In this document: positions 45,687 through 58,985 of the stretch, piece by piece | Position numbering within the stretch: the first letter of the stretch is position 1 | Layout: every line of letters starts with the position of its first letter | Assembly (NCBI RefSeq): GCF_002198665.1 | Contig: NZ_MWLM01000054.1 | Location: 46,764-110,763, forward strand | Reading direction: 5' to 3' | Source: Novosphingobium sp. B 225 | Lineage (GTDB): Bacteria > Pseudomonadota > Alphaproteobacteria > Sphingomonadales > Sphingomonadaceae | DNA: 64,000 bases | Position numbers and translations under genes: made by a program | The notes under the pieces: model-generated | Seen by the model: the letters and a program-made list of their open reading frames with translations, nothing else | Told to the model about the DNA's origin: nothing | Databases searched by the model: none

Positions 45687-47087
45687 TCAGATATGGATCG
45701 GCTTGCCGGTCACCGCCATCGCCGCTTCCTTCACCGCTTCGCTGTGGGTCGGGTGAGCGTGGCAGGTATAGGCGATGTCTTCACTCGTCGCGCCGAATTC
45801 CATCGCCAGGGCGGCTTCGGCGATCATCGTGCCGGCGACGCTGGCAATGGCCCAGACGCCCAGCACACGATCGGTCTTGGCATCGGCAATGACTTTGACG
45901 AAGCCGTCCGGTTCATGGTTGGTCTTGGCGCGGCTGTTGGCCATCATCGGGAACTTGCCGACCTTGATTTCACCCAGTTCTTTCGCGGCTTCCTCGGTCA
46001 GGCCTACGCCCGCGAATTCGGGGTTGGTATAGACCACGCCGGGAATGACATCGTGGTTCACAATGCCAGTCAGCCCCGCGATGTTTTCCGCAACTGCAAT
46101 GCCTTCGTCCTCGGCCTTGTGCGCCAGCATCGGCCCCGGAATGCAATCACCGATCGCCCAGACGCCGCCGATCTTGGTGCGGAAGTCGTGGTCGGTTTCG
46201 ATCTGTCCGCGCGCGTTGAGTTCCAGCCCGATCGCGGAGAGACCCAGACCATCGACATTGGGACGGCGCCCGATCGCGACCAGCACGCAGTCTGCCTCAA
46301 TGGTTTCAGCCCCACCGCCTTTGGCCGGTTCCAGCGTCAGCGTGGCCTGCTTGCCCTTGACTGCAGCCCCGGTGACTTTGGTGCCAAGTTTAAGCTCCAT
46401 GCCCTGCTTCTTGAAGATCTTGGCCGCTTCCTTGCGGAGCTCGCCGTCCATCCCCGGCAGCAAAGCGTCAAGGTATTCGACCACAGTGACCTTTGCGCCA
46501 AGCCGCCGCCAGACCGAGCCGAGTTCCAGCCCGATCACCCCGCCGCCGATCACCACCAAGTGCGCGGGCACTTTGCTGAGCGCCAGCGCGCCGGTGCTGT
46601 CGACGATGATCCCCTTGTCGTTGTCAACCTCAACCCCCGGCAGCGGGGTAACGCTCGATCCGGTGGCGATCACCACGTTCTTGGCGGTGTAATCCTTGCC
46701 TGCGACGGTTACGGTATGCGCGTCCTTGAACGCGCCGTAGCCTTTCAGCCAGTCGACCTTGTTCTTGCGGAACAGGAATTCGATCCCTCCCGTCAGCCCC
46801 TTGACCGCATCAGCTTTGTCCGCCTGCAGCGCGGCCAGATCAAGCTCAACCTTACCCAGCTTGACGCCGTAGCGGGCGAGGGTGCCACTGGCGGCTTCCT
46901 CGAACTTCTCCGACCCGTGCAGCAGTGCCTTGGAAGGAATGCACCCGACGTTGAGGCAAGTCCCGCCCAGCGTCTCGCGGCCCTCAACACAGGCGGTCTT
47001 CAGCCCCAGCTGCGCCGCGCGGATCGCGCCGACATAGCCGCCGGGACCGGCACCGATGACGATAAGGTCGTAGTCGTATTCGCTCAT
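45687..47087 (-). CDS. lpdA: Dihydrolipoyl dehydrogenase (E3)
   Basis: A 466-residue flavoprotein that reoxidises dihydrolipoamide with NAD+, here the E3 of 2-oxoglutarate dehydrogenase. The FAD loop is VIGAGPGGYVGAI, the redox disulfide is C44/C49 in GGTCLNVGCIPSK, the NAD loop is VIGGGVIGLELGSVW and the C-terminal HxxxxE active-site motif is HAHPTHSEAVKEA. It follows odhB by 10 bp, in the usual sphingomonad odhA-odhB-lpd order. Confidence 0.97.
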   Translation of the reverse strand: MSEYDYDLIVIGAGPGGYVGAIRAAQLGLKTACVEGRETLGGTCLNVGCIPSKALLHGSEKFEEAASGTLARYGVKLGKVELDLAALQADKADAVKGLTGGIEFLFRKNKVDWLKGYGAFKDAHTVTVAGKDYTAKNVVIATGSSVTPLPGVEVDNDKGIIVDSTGALALSKVPAHLVVIGGGVIGLELGSVWRRLGAKVTVVEYLDALLPGMDGELRKEAAKIFKKQGMELKLGTKVTGAAVKGKQATLTLEPAKGGGAETIEADCVLVAIGRRPNVDGLGLSAIGLELNARGQIETDHDFRTKIGGVWAIGDCIPGPMLAHKAEDEGIAVAENIAGLTGIVNHDVIPGVVYTNPEFAGVGLTEEAAKELGEIKVGKFPMMANSRAKTNHEPDGFVKVIADAKTDRVLGVWAIASVAGTMIAEAALAMEFGATSEDIAYTCHAHPTHSEAVKEAAMAVTGKPIHI

Positions 47088-47097
47088 TTCGAATTCC

Positions 47098-48300
47098 TCA
47101 GAGGTCGATCAGCAGGCGGGTGGGATCCTCGATCGCTTCCTTGATCGTCTTCAGCGCGGTCACCGCCTCGCGCCCGTCGATCAGGCGGTGGTCATAGGAC
47201 AGCGCGAGGTACATCATCGGGCGGATCACGATCTGCCCGTCGCGAACGACCGGGCGGTCCTCGATCCGGTGCAGGCCGAGTACGGCCGACTGCGGGGGGT
47301 TGATGATCGGGGTGGACATCAACCCGCCGAACACGCCGCCGTTGGAAATGGTGAAAGTGCCGCCGGCCATGTCGGCCATGGTCAGGGTGCCTTCCTTGGC
47401 TTTCTTGCCGTACCCGGCGATCGCCTTTTCGATTTCGGCGAAGCTCAGCTGGTCAACATCGCGGACCACCGGCACGACCAGCCCGTTGGGCGCGCTGACC
47501 GCGACCGAGAGGTCGACATAGGGGTGATAGACGATCTCGTCGCCCTCGATTCTAGCGTTGACTGCCGGGAAGTCCTTGAGCGCGAGGCAGGCAGCCTTGG
47601 CGAAGAAGCTCATGAAGCCGAGCCGCACGCCGTGCTTCTTTTCAAAAGCATCGCGGAACGTGTCGCGTGCTTTCATCACCGCGCTCATGTCGCAATCGTT
47701 GAACGTGGTCAGCAGTGCGGCGGTGTTCTGCGCTTCCTTCAATCGCTTGGCGACGGTCTGGCGCAGGCGGGTCATCTTGACGCGTTCCTCGCCGCGGGCA
47801 CCCGCCGGGGCAGGCGCTGCGACCGGCGCGGCGACTGCCGGAGCCGGGGCCGCGCTTTTGGCGGCGGCAGCGGCGAGCACGTCTTCCTTGGTCAGACGGC
47901 CGTCCTTGCCGGTGCCTTTGACCTGCGCCGGGTCGATCCCGTGTTCCAGCACCGCGCGGCGCACGGCGGGGGAAAGGACCGCACTTTCGCTGGCTTCTGC
48001 GACAGCTGGCGCCGGGGCAGGGGTCGGAGCAGCGGCGGCCGATGCTGCGGGAGCCGCACCAGAACCGGCCTCAATCGTCGCGATAACTGCGCCGACGGCG
48101 ACATTGTCACCCACTTTGGCGATCTGCTGCCCCATCACGCCCGCAACACTGGCGGTGACTTCGATCGCGACCTTGTCGGTTTCCAGACTGGCGATCGGAT
48201 CATCGACCGCAACCGGATCACCCGGCTGCTTCAGCCATTCGCCAATGGTGGCTTCGGCAACGCTTTCGCCCAGCACGGGGACTTTGACTTCGGTGGACAT
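47098..48300 (-). CDS. sucB: Dihydrolipoamide succinyltransferase (E2 of 2-oxoglutarate dehydrogenase)
   Basis: A 400-residue E2 enzyme. The N-terminal lipoyl domain has its lipoylated Lys43 in [11 protein letters not shown]. An Ala/Pro-rich linker leads to the E3/E1-binding domain ([32 protein letters not shown]). The C-terminal catalytic domain ends with [13 protein letters not shown] carrying the active His and Asp. The ATG at 48300 follows AGGAAGAAATC; the longer open frame upstream reads into odhA. It lies 10 bp after odhA. Confidence 0.97.
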   Translation of the reverse strand: MSTEVKVPVLGESVAEATIGEWLKQPGDPVAVDDPIASLETDKVAIEVTASVAGVMGQQIAKVGDNVAVGAVIATIEAGSGAAPAASAAAAPTPAPAPAVAEASESAVLSPAVRRAVLEHGIDPAQVKGTGKDGRLTKEDVLAAAAAKSAAPAPAVAAPVAAPAPAGARGEERVKMTRLRQTVAKRLKEAQNTAALLTTFNDCDMSAVMKARDTFRDAFEKKHGVRLGFMSFFAKAACLALKDFPAVNARIEGDEIVYHPYVDLSVAVSAPNGLVVPVVRDVDQLSFAEIEKAIAGYGKKAKEGTLTMADMAGGTFTISNGGVFGGLMSTPIINPPQSAVLGLHRIEDRPVVRDGQIVIRPMMYLALSYDHRLIDGREAVTALKTIKEAIEDPTRLLIDL

Positions 48301-48310
48301 GATTTCTTCC

Positions 48311-51124
<2,814 letters not shown>

Positions 51125-51271
51125 CGTAAGCATCGCCCTTTGGCTAGGGCGGTCCACCGGACCGCCCGTGTCTTGCTTAAAGTACTCAGGGGCAAAGACG
51201 TTCCCTGGGGAGGTCCGCTATGCCCGAAACGTGGTTAACGCTGGCTTAGGAATGCGCTCAGGGAAACCGGC

Positions 51272-52162
51272 TCAGACCAGTTCCTTGAGCACCTCCGCCA
51301 ACGTCTCACCCAGCAGGCTGGGCGAGGAGGAGACGCGGATCCCGGCAGCTTCCATCGCCGCGATCTTGCTTTCGGCATCGCCCTTGCCGCCCGAAACGAT
51401 CGCCCCGGCGTGGCCCATGCGGCGGCCCGGAGGGGCAGTGCGCCCGGCGATGAACCCGGCCATCGGCTTCTTGCGCCCGCGCTTGGCTTCGTCGATCAGG
51501 AACTGCGCGGCCTGCTCTTCCGCATCACCGCCGATTTCGCCGATCATGATGATCGATTTGGTGGCATCGTCAGCCAGGAACAGTTCCAGCACATCGATGA
51601 AATTGGTGCCGTTGACCGGGTCACCGCCGATACCCACCGCAGTGGTCTGGCCCAGACCGATGTTGGTGGTCTGGAACACGGCTTCATAAGTCAGCGTGCC
51701 CGAGCGCGAGACGACGCCGACGCTGCCCTGCTTGAAGATCGAACCGGGCATGATCCCGATCTTGCATTCGTTGGGGGTCAGCACGCCGGGGCAGTTGGGG
51801 CCGATCAGGCGGCTCTTGCTGCCCGAAAGGGCGCGCTTGACGCGGACCATGTCGAGCACCGGAATACCTTCGGTGATGCACACGATCAGTTCCATCTCGG
51901 CGTCGATCGCTTCAAGGATCGCATCGGCCGCACCCGGAGGCGGCACGTAGATGCAGCTGGCAGTCGCGCCGGTCACCGCCTTGGCTTCGGCAACGGTGTC
52001 GAACTGGGGCAGGCCCAGATGCTCGGTCCCGCCCTTGCCGGGGGTAACGCCTGCCACCATCTGCGTGCCGTAATCGAGCGCCGCCTGGGTGTGGAACGAA
52101 CCGGTCGCCCCGGTCATGCCCTGGGTCAGGACCTTGGTATGCTTGTTGATCAGAATGGACAT
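51272..52162 (-). CDS. sucD: Succinyl-CoA synthetase alpha subunit
   Basis: A 296-residue subunit that carries the phosphohistidine and CoA site of succinyl-CoA synthetase. Visible are the CoA-binding start ([15 protein letters not shown]), the [12 protein letters not shown] segment and the phosphorylated His251 in [11 protein letters not shown]. The beta subunit (sucC) that normally lies just upstream is missing here; instead a secreted protein gene and a small membrane protein gene separate sucD from mdh. The alpha subunit is inactive alone, so sucC must be elsewhere in the genome. Confidence 0.97.
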   Translation of the reverse strand: MSILINKHTKVLTQGMTGATGSFHTQAALDYGTQMVAGVTPGKGGTEHLGLPQFDTVAEAKAVTGATASCIYVPPPGAADAILEAIDAEMELIVCITEGIPVLDMVRVKRALSGSKSRLIGPNCPGVLTPNECKIGIMPGSIFKQGSVGVVSRSGTLTYEAVFQTTNIGLGQTTAVGIGGDPVNGTNFIDVLELFLADDATKSIIMIGEIGGDAEEQAAQFLIDEAKRGRKKPMAGFIAGRTAPPGRRMGHAGAIVSGGKGDAESKIAAMEAAGIRVSSSPSLLGETLAEVLKELV

Positions 52163-52232
52163 AGAGACACTCCCAAAAACTGCTGAATTACAACTTGCTG
52201 ATCCGCGCGGAGGTAATCCGCACGCTTAATCC

Positions 52233-52820
52233 TCATCGCCGCGGGGTTCCGATCGCCTGGCTCATCAGTACCTGACCCTTGAGTCCATACTTGCGCGAAG
52301 TGGCGTCGTTACCGACGATATAGCTGATTTCGACCGAATGGCCGCTGCGCCAGCCCGGTTCCCACAGGTACTTGACCTGATCATCGGGCAGCGGTTGGGT
52401 GCCGGAAGGGCTTTTGCCCATCAGCTGGGTCAGCTCATCACCCGGCAGCGCTGCAGTCGCCTCGAAATGATAGATCCGGCAGCCGTTCGACCAGTAACCC
52501 TCGCTGTCGCGGTAGCGCGACAGGACCATCCACAAGGACCGCCCGCCAACCATCTTGCGGTATTGCCCGCCGGTATAGGTCGCGTCGGGCTCATCCCGCT
52601 TTGCGGCTTTCAGGCCCTGTTCGACCAGCAGTTGCAGGTTGGGATGGGCGCTGGGCTCCACCGCTTGCCACTTGCCCCGCTTCGCCGCCGCCTGCATCGC
52701 GTCCAGCTTGCGGACATTGCTGCATACGCCCCTGAACGCCGCAAACAGCGCGCGGTCATCTGCGGGTGGGGCGGGTGTGGCTGCAGCGACTGCGGCGAGG
52801 AGGGGGAGGACGGCTACCAT
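52233..52820 (-). CDS. Secreted protein of unknown function
   Basis: A 195-residue protein with a signal peptide (MVAVLPLLAAVAAATPAP). The mature part (RGVCSNVRKLDAMQAAAKRGKWQAV; GGRSLWMVLSRYRDSEGYWSNGCRIYHFEA; SPSGTQPLPDDQVKYLWEPGW) contains two Cys and matches no family I recognise. It resembles conserved sphingomonad hypothetical proteins. It lies 70 bp before sucD on the same strand, in the place where sucC would be expected. Confidence 0.7.
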   Translation of the reverse strand: MVAVLPLLAAVAAATPAPPADDRALFAAFRGVCSNVRKLDAMQAAAKRGKWQAVEPSAHPNLQLLVEQGLKAAKRDEPDATYTGGQYRKMVGGRSLWMVLSRYRDSEGYWSNGCRIYHFEATAALPGDELTQLMGKSPSGTQPLPDDQVKYLWEPGWRSGHSVEISYIVGNDATSRKYGLKGQVLMSQAIGTPRR

Positions 52821-52941
52821 GGTTCAGGCTCTTGAAGGTTCGGCCTTGCTGTAAACCGCAAGCATTCGCATGGCGGAATTCCGGAGAATTAGAGCCAAAC
52901 GTTTGATATGATTGAGGTCAACACAAGTCATCCTGCGATTC

Positions 52942-54539
<1,598 letters not shown>

Positions 54540-54845
54540 TCAATCCGCCGGTTCGATCCGCGCGGCCAGGGCCATGGCCATGCGGCGATCGAGCGCGCGG
54601 CAAATCTCGGTCCAGTGGGTGCAGGCGGCCGCGTCGCTTTGGCGGTGCGCTTCCATGGCATTGTCCCGCGCCACTTGCGCAGCACGCAGGCCGTGCTGCG
54701 CAAAGTGCTTGAGCGCGTCACGCAGCAGCACATCACGGCCCGTCGGCGCATTATCGTTTGCCGCCCGGGCCGTCAGCCTTGCATGACCGGCCGGCCCGGT
54801 CAGGACCGACATGGCGCGTTGAGCAGCGGCGAAACGGATCGACAT
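54540..54845 (-). CDS. Conserved short protein of unknown function
   Basis: A 101-residue, Ala/Arg-rich, probably helical protein (AANDNAPTGRDVLLRDALKHFAQHGLRAAQVARDNAMEA; HWTEICRALDRRMAMAL). The pattern is familiar from sphingomonad genomes but carries no known function. The frame is open to 55013, though that part reads through a REP palindrome, so ATG at 54845 is preferred. Confidence 0.6.
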   Translation of the reverse strand: MSIRFAAAQRAMSVLTGPAGHARLTARAANDNAPTGRDVLLRDALKHFAQHGLRAAQVARDNAMEAHRQSDAAACTHWTEICRALDRRMAMALAARIEPAD

Positions 54846-54985
54846 AGGCAAGCGGACTCGGCGTTGTTGGCGACTGTCCGCAGCCCTAGCGCCGGGGCCG
54901 CTAAGGGAGTGTTCCGCGCTATGGTTGCCAGGTTTTAACCTTGTTTGGGGTGAGAAAAAAATGAACTCAAAACCAAAGGAAACGT

Positions 54986-55058
54986 CCGTTCGTGTCGAGC
55001 GAAGTCGAGACACGGCAGCGCTGCGTCAGCGTGTCTCGACTTCGCTCGACACGAACGG
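54986..55058. repeat. Perfect 28-bp inverted repeat, REP-like family 3 copy 2
   Basis: Arms 54986-55013 and 55031-55058 match the family seen at 43907-43973 base for base over 28 bp, with a different, 17-nt loop. It lies in the 235-bp gap between the short protein and the cell-wall hydrolase genes. Confidence 0.85.
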
Positions 55059-55080
55059 TGACATTGAGACTTTTTGGAAC

Positions 55081-56250
55081 CTAATTCCCGCTGCTTGATC
55101 CCGGCTGGTTGATCCAGCGCCCGGAATTCTCGAACTCGGGCCGCACGGTGCTGACGCTGGGGGGGAGCTTGTCGGCGCGGTAGAGCGCTTCGCCGCCGCG
55201 CCGGGCGACTTCGCTGGAATAAGACGGAGGCGGGGCGGCTCTGACCGGGACGACACCGCCGCCCGCGACCGGGGTTACCGCGCCGCCTTGCGCCGCCTTC
55301 AGGCCGGCATCGAAGGCCTTCTGGATCGCCAGCGGATCAAGCGCGATCTCTGCCGCCTTGTCAGCCGTGGCGGTGCGGGCGTGAGGGCCGGGCAGCGGTT
55401 CGGACCCGCGATAGGCAAAGCGGAACGCGCCCGGTTGGCCGGCCGAACCGTTAAAGCGATAGAACCGGTGCGCCCCGATGGTGGTGATATGGAACAGGCT
55501 GGGCGCCCAATAGGGATGCACCGCGATGGTGTGGTAATGGGTGGCCAGACCCACGCTGCGCTCGACATAGCCAGACAAGGCGGCCTGCGCGGTCATCATC
55601 GCGCGGGCCCAGAACTGGCGGTTGGGAATGCGGGCCAGCGATCCATCGCAGGTAAAGCTGAACTGGCAGCCGGTGCTGCGTTCCGACCCCTGATAGACCA
55701 CCCCGCAGACCGTGTTCGGATAGCTGGGATGGGCCACGCGGTTGAGCACGACCTGCGCCACGGCGCGCTGGCCCTGATCGCTCTCGCTGGCGGCTTCGTA
55801 ATAGATCGCGGCGGTCAGGCAATCGACCGCGCGGCCGCGATCGACGCCGGAATTGTCGATCCGGATCGCCCGCGCAATCGGCCCGGCCATCGGATCGACC
55901 AGCAGCGGCGCGTTTTCGGCGTCGGAATGGATCCCTTCGACCAGCGGCGGCAGCACTTCGTCCTGCGCCAGATAGTAAAAGGCCGAACCCGGGAAGCTTT
56001 CACCCAGCTTCTCAAACGGCATCGGGTCGATCCGCACCTGGGCTTCTCCGGCATTGCCGATCCCCAGGCTTTGCCAGGCATCGGGCCGGGCGATCGCGGG
56101 CACTGCCACCGCCGCCAGCAGCACAAGTGCCCGCCGGCCCCAATGCCGCCGCTGGCCCCGCATGCCCACGGTGCGGTGGCGCGCGTTGCTGAACCGCGCG
56201 GCAAAATCGCGCGGTTTGGGTTCATAGGGCAGGGGCAGCAAACGGGTCAT
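55081..56250 (-). CDS. Cell-wall hydrolase, SleB-like (Hydrolase_2)
   Basis: A 389-residue envelope protein. A short cytoplasmic part (FAARFSNARHRTVGMRGQRRHWG) and one membrane segment (RALVLLAAVAVPAIA) precede the catalytic domain. The latter carries CLTAAIYYEAASESDQGQRAVAQVVLNRVAHPSYPNTVCGVVYQGS, the hallmark of SleB/CwlJ-type peptidoglycan lytic enzymes, with the catalytic Glu in YYEAASE. A Pro/Gly-rich C-terminal tail follows. It probably remodels peptidoglycan. The frame starts upstream at 56310, but MTRLLPLP at 56250 is the better start. Confidence 0.88.
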   Translation of the reverse strand: MTRLLPLPYEPKPRDFAARFSNARHRTVGMRGQRRHWGRRALVLLAAVAVPAIARPDAWQSLGIGNAGEAQVRIDPMPFEKLGESFPGSAFYYLAQDEVLPPLVEGIHSDAENAPLLVDPMAGPIARAIRIDNSGVDRGRAVDCLTAAIYYEAASESDQGQRAVAQVVLNRVAHPSYPNTVCGVVYQGSERSTGCQFSFTCDGSLARIPNRQFWARAMMTAQAALSGYVERSVGLATHYHTIAVHPYWAPSLFHITTIGAHRFYRFNGSAGQPGAFRFAYRGSEPLPGPHARTATADKAAEIALDPLAIQKAFDAGLKAAQGGAVTPVAGGGVVPVRAAPPPSYSSEVARRGGEALYRADKLPPSVSTVRPEFENSGRWINQPGSSSGN

Positions 56251-56398
56251 TCGGGCCTTGGTTTGGTTACGCGCCTTCGCGCGTAAGCCGGATACGCCCC
56301 ACCCCGCCACGCCGCATTTCGCGCCGTGCCGAACCGGGACAGGTCTGGGGGGCTTAGCGGGAAGCGGTTAAAGAACAGGTCAATGTGAGGTTTGAATG

Positions 56399-56569
56399 GT
56401 TCACGCAGAGACGCGGAGAAGAAAGGGAGGCGCGGAGATGGTGTGTTGAGCCGAAGGCTCTTGTCCAATCCCTACCTGGCGGTTTGCGGCCAGATTGGGA
56501 AGGAAGGCGGCTTCGCCGCGAGGGCTAGCCCGCTGCGTCTCCCTTTCTTCTCCGCGTCTCTGCGTGAAC
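56399..56569. repeat. Perfect 31-bp inverted repeat, REP-like family 5
   Basis: GTTCACGCAGAGACGCGGAG... at 56399-56429 is repeated inverted and exact at 56539-56569, spaced by 109 bp of non-coding sequence. It occupies most of the gap between the hydrolase and the riboswitch. Nothing else was seen in 56251-56630. Confidence 0.8.
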
Positions 56570-56631
56570 TATCCCCTGCTCTCCGCCCCCGCTTGCCCCG
56601 ATCCCGCAAAAGGCGTAAAGCGCGGCCCGCG

Positions 56632-56806
56632 TCATAGGTTGTCCGGGTGACCGGACCTAAGAGGGAAGGAGGTGCGATACCTCCGCTGCCCCCGCAACTG
56701 TGACCGGGGAGCGACGTCCCACTATGCCACTGGCCGCCCTTCGGGAGAGCTGGGAAGGCGGGACGAAGCTTTGATCCGGGAGCCAGTAGACCTGCCCATG
56801 ACGGTC
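56632..56806 (+). ncRNA. Cobalamin (B12) riboswitch
   Basis: The aptamer is recognised from AAGAGGGAAGGAGGTGCGAT, CCTCCGCTGCCCCCGCAACT (the B12 box), TGTGACCGGGGAG, CCACTGGCC...GGGAAGGCGG and the closing AGTAGACCTGCC that pairs with the ATAGGT start. It lies about 100 bp upstream of the btuB start. It should repress the btuB-F-C-D operon when B12 is plentiful. Confidence 0.95.
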
Positions 56807-56910
56807 GTTCCGCAGCCGGGCGGGGTGTACCGGGTGCAGGCAGGGACCAGCGATTTCGTGCTGGCCGCCTCGCCATGAACGGCGTTCCGTTCATGTGTTG
56901 AGGACTGACT

Positions 56911-58821
56911 ATGAAATATCTGTTGTCGCTGACCGCTTCGCTGTGCGTTGCCGCTCCTGCCTGGGCGCAGGTGGCTGAGGAAGAGGCGAGCCTCGCCGAT
57001 CCGGCATATTGCTCGCCACGTCTGGCCAATGATTGCTTGGACGGCTTGATCGACCAGATCACTGGCAGCCGCATTCCCGATACCCAGATCGTAGTGGTCG
57101 GATCAGGCTCCACCCAGCGCATTGCCGATACTGGCCAATCGATCAGCGTGATCGGCGCGGCTGAACTGGCCTCGATCCAGGGTCCGGACCTGACCCGCGT
57201 GCTCGAACGGTTGCCCGGAGTGACCATGGCCCGCTCCGGCCCGCTCGGCAGCCAGACCGCGGTGTTCGTGCGCGGCGCACCTTCACAGCAATTGCTGGTG
57301 ACGCTGGACGGAGTGCGGCTGGAAGATGCCGCCGCGCCGTCAGGCGGGTTTGACCTTGGCACCATGTTGCCCGGCGGGATCGGCAAGATCGAACTGCTGC
57401 GCGGCTCCAACTCGGTGGTCTGGGGTTCGGCGGCAATGGGCGGGGTCATGGCACTGACCAGCGAGCGCTTCAACGGCGTGAAGGCCGGGGTCGAATACGG
57501 TTCGAACGAGACCGTCAGCGCCGATGCCACGGCGGGCATGGCGGGCGAGGGCTACAATGTCACCGCATCGGGCGGCTATGTCGATACCGACGGGATTTCG
57601 GCTTTTGCGCCGGGCACTGAAAAGGACGGCTTCCGCCAGTGGCACACCAATTTGCGCGGGGAAGCGCAATTGGCGGGTGACCTGTGGGTCAATGCTGCTG
57701 CGCGCTATGCTGACAGCAAGGTCCACTTCGATGGCTTTCCTGCGCCGTTCTACAGCTTTGCCGATACGCCCGAATATCAGACGACCAAGCAGGGTTCGGG
57801 GCGGCTGGGGCTGGCCTACAACGACGGCAGCCTCAACCTGCAAGGCGGTATGGCCTATAGCGACACCCGTCGCGCCTATTTCGATCCGACCTTTGGCAGC
57901 GCGGCCAACTTCACCACCAAGGGCCGCAGCTGGCGCGCGGATTTTACCGGGCGCGCTGATCTGGCCGAAAGCGTCTCGCTCGATTTCGGAGCGGACAGCG
58001 AATGGACCCGGTTTGAAACCATGTTCGATCCGCAGCAAGATGCCCGGCTGAGCAGCGGGCACATGTTGCTGGGTTATCACGCGGGCGGGCTCAACCTGTC
58101 GGGCGGGGTGCGGGTGGACGATTCCGACCGGTTCGGCAGCCACTGGACCTTCGGCGCGAACGGTTCGGTCGAACTGGCCGAGGGGCTGCGCCTGCGCGCC
58201 TCTTATGGCGAAGGGTTCAAGGCCCCCACGCTCAGTCAGCTTTACGGCTTTGGCAAGAATGAAAAGCTCAAGCCCGAAATCAGCAAGGCCTATGATGTTG
58301 CAATCGAACTGGGCGACCGCAATGCCCGGCAGCATCTGGCGCTGACGCTGTTCCGGCGGGATTCAACCAACCTGATCGATTACGTCTTTCCGGCGGGCTA
58401 CTTCAACACCGGCCGCACCCGCGCGCAGGGGTTTGAAGTGGAAGGCGGCTGGACGCTCAGCGACACCTTCCAGGCGCGTGCGGCCTATAGCTATACCAAG
58501 GCCACTGACCGTGCCACTGGCAGAGACCTGCCCCGCCGCCCGCGCAATGCGGTTTCCGCCGGGCTGGACTGGACCACGCCGCTGGCGGGCATGAAGCTGG
58601 GTGCGGATGTGCGGCTGGTTTCGGACAGCTTTGACAATGCCGGGAACACCCGGCGGCTGGATGGCTACGGCCTTGTCACCCTGCGCGCCAGTGTGCCGCT
58701 GCCGGGCGGGTTTGAACTGTATGGCCGGGTCGAAAACCTCGGCAATGCCAAGTACCAGACCGTCGCCGACTACGGCACCTATGGCCGCACCGGCACCGTC
58801 GGGGTCAGGGCGAAGTGGTGA
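56911..58821 (+). CDS. btuB: TonB-dependent vitamin B12 receptor
   Basis: A 636-residue outer-membrane receptor. A signal peptide (MKYLLSLTASLCVAAPAWAQ) is followed by IVVVGSGSTQRIADTGQSISVI, a plug domain (ERLPGVTMARSGPLGSQTAVFVRGAPSQQLLVTLDGVRLED; IGKIELLRGSNSVVWGSAAMGGV) and a beta-barrel ending GTVGVRAKW. Its size and plug fit BtuB. Control by the upstream B12 riboswitch and the downstream B12 ABC genes make cobalamin the near-certain ligand. Two Cys in PAYCSPRLANDCLDG near residues 30-45 are not usual for BtuB. Confidence 0.95.
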   Translation: MKYLLSLTASLCVAAPAWAQVAEEEASLADPAYCSPRLANDCLDGLIDQITGSRIPDTQIVVVGSGSTQRIADTGQSISVIGAAELASIQGPDLTRVLERLPGVTMARSGPLGSQTAVFVRGAPSQQLLVTLDGVRLEDAAAPSGGFDLGTMLPGGIGKIELLRGSNSVVWGSAAMGGVMALTSERFNGVKAGVEYGSNETVSADATAGMAGEGYNVTASGGYVDTDGISAFAPGTEKDGFRQWHTNLRGEAQLAGDLWVNAAARYADSKVHFDGFPAPFYSFADTPEYQTTKQGSGRLGLAYNDGSLNLQGGMAYSDTRRAYFDPTFGSAANFTTKGRSWRADFTGRADLAESVSLDFGADSEWTRFETMFDPQQDARLSSGHMLLGYHAGGLNLSGGVRVDDSDRFGSHWTFGANGSVELAEGLRLRASYGEGFKAPTLSQLYGFGKNEKLKPEISKAYDVAIELGDRNARQHLALTLFRRDSTNLIDYVFPAGYFNTGRTRAQGFEVEGGWTLSDTFQARAAYSYTKATDRATGRDLPRRPRNAVSAGLDWTTPLAGMKLGADVRLVSDSFDNAGNTRRLDGYGLVTLRASVPLPGGFELYGRVENLGNAKYQTVADYGTYGRTGTVGVRAKW

Positions 58822-58985
58822 AGCAAAACCAGATCCTCTCCATTTTCGGCGAATGCCGCAAATGGGGAGGTGGCAGCGGCGTCAAGCCGCTGACGGAGGG
58901 GCCTCGGCGCCAGCGTCGCAGCCCCTCCGTCAGCCCTGCGGGCTGCCACCTCCCCATTTGGCTCCGCAAAATGGAGAGGATCAAG
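58822..58985. repeat. REP-like family 4 palindrome between btuB and btuF
   Basis: AGATCCTCTCCATTTTCGGC at about 58828 and GGCTCCGCAAAATGGAGAGGATC at its far end are inverted arms enclosing AAATGGGGAGGTGGCAGC / GCTGCCACCTCCCCATTT and CCGCTGACGGAGGGG / CCCCTCCGTCAG. The right arm supplies the ATG and first five codons of btuF (58971-58985). Confidence 0.75.

Noticed and set aside
56672..56878. 68-codon open frame over the B12 riboswitch
   Set aside because: It follows conserved RNA motifs rather than codon patterns and overlaps the aptamer.
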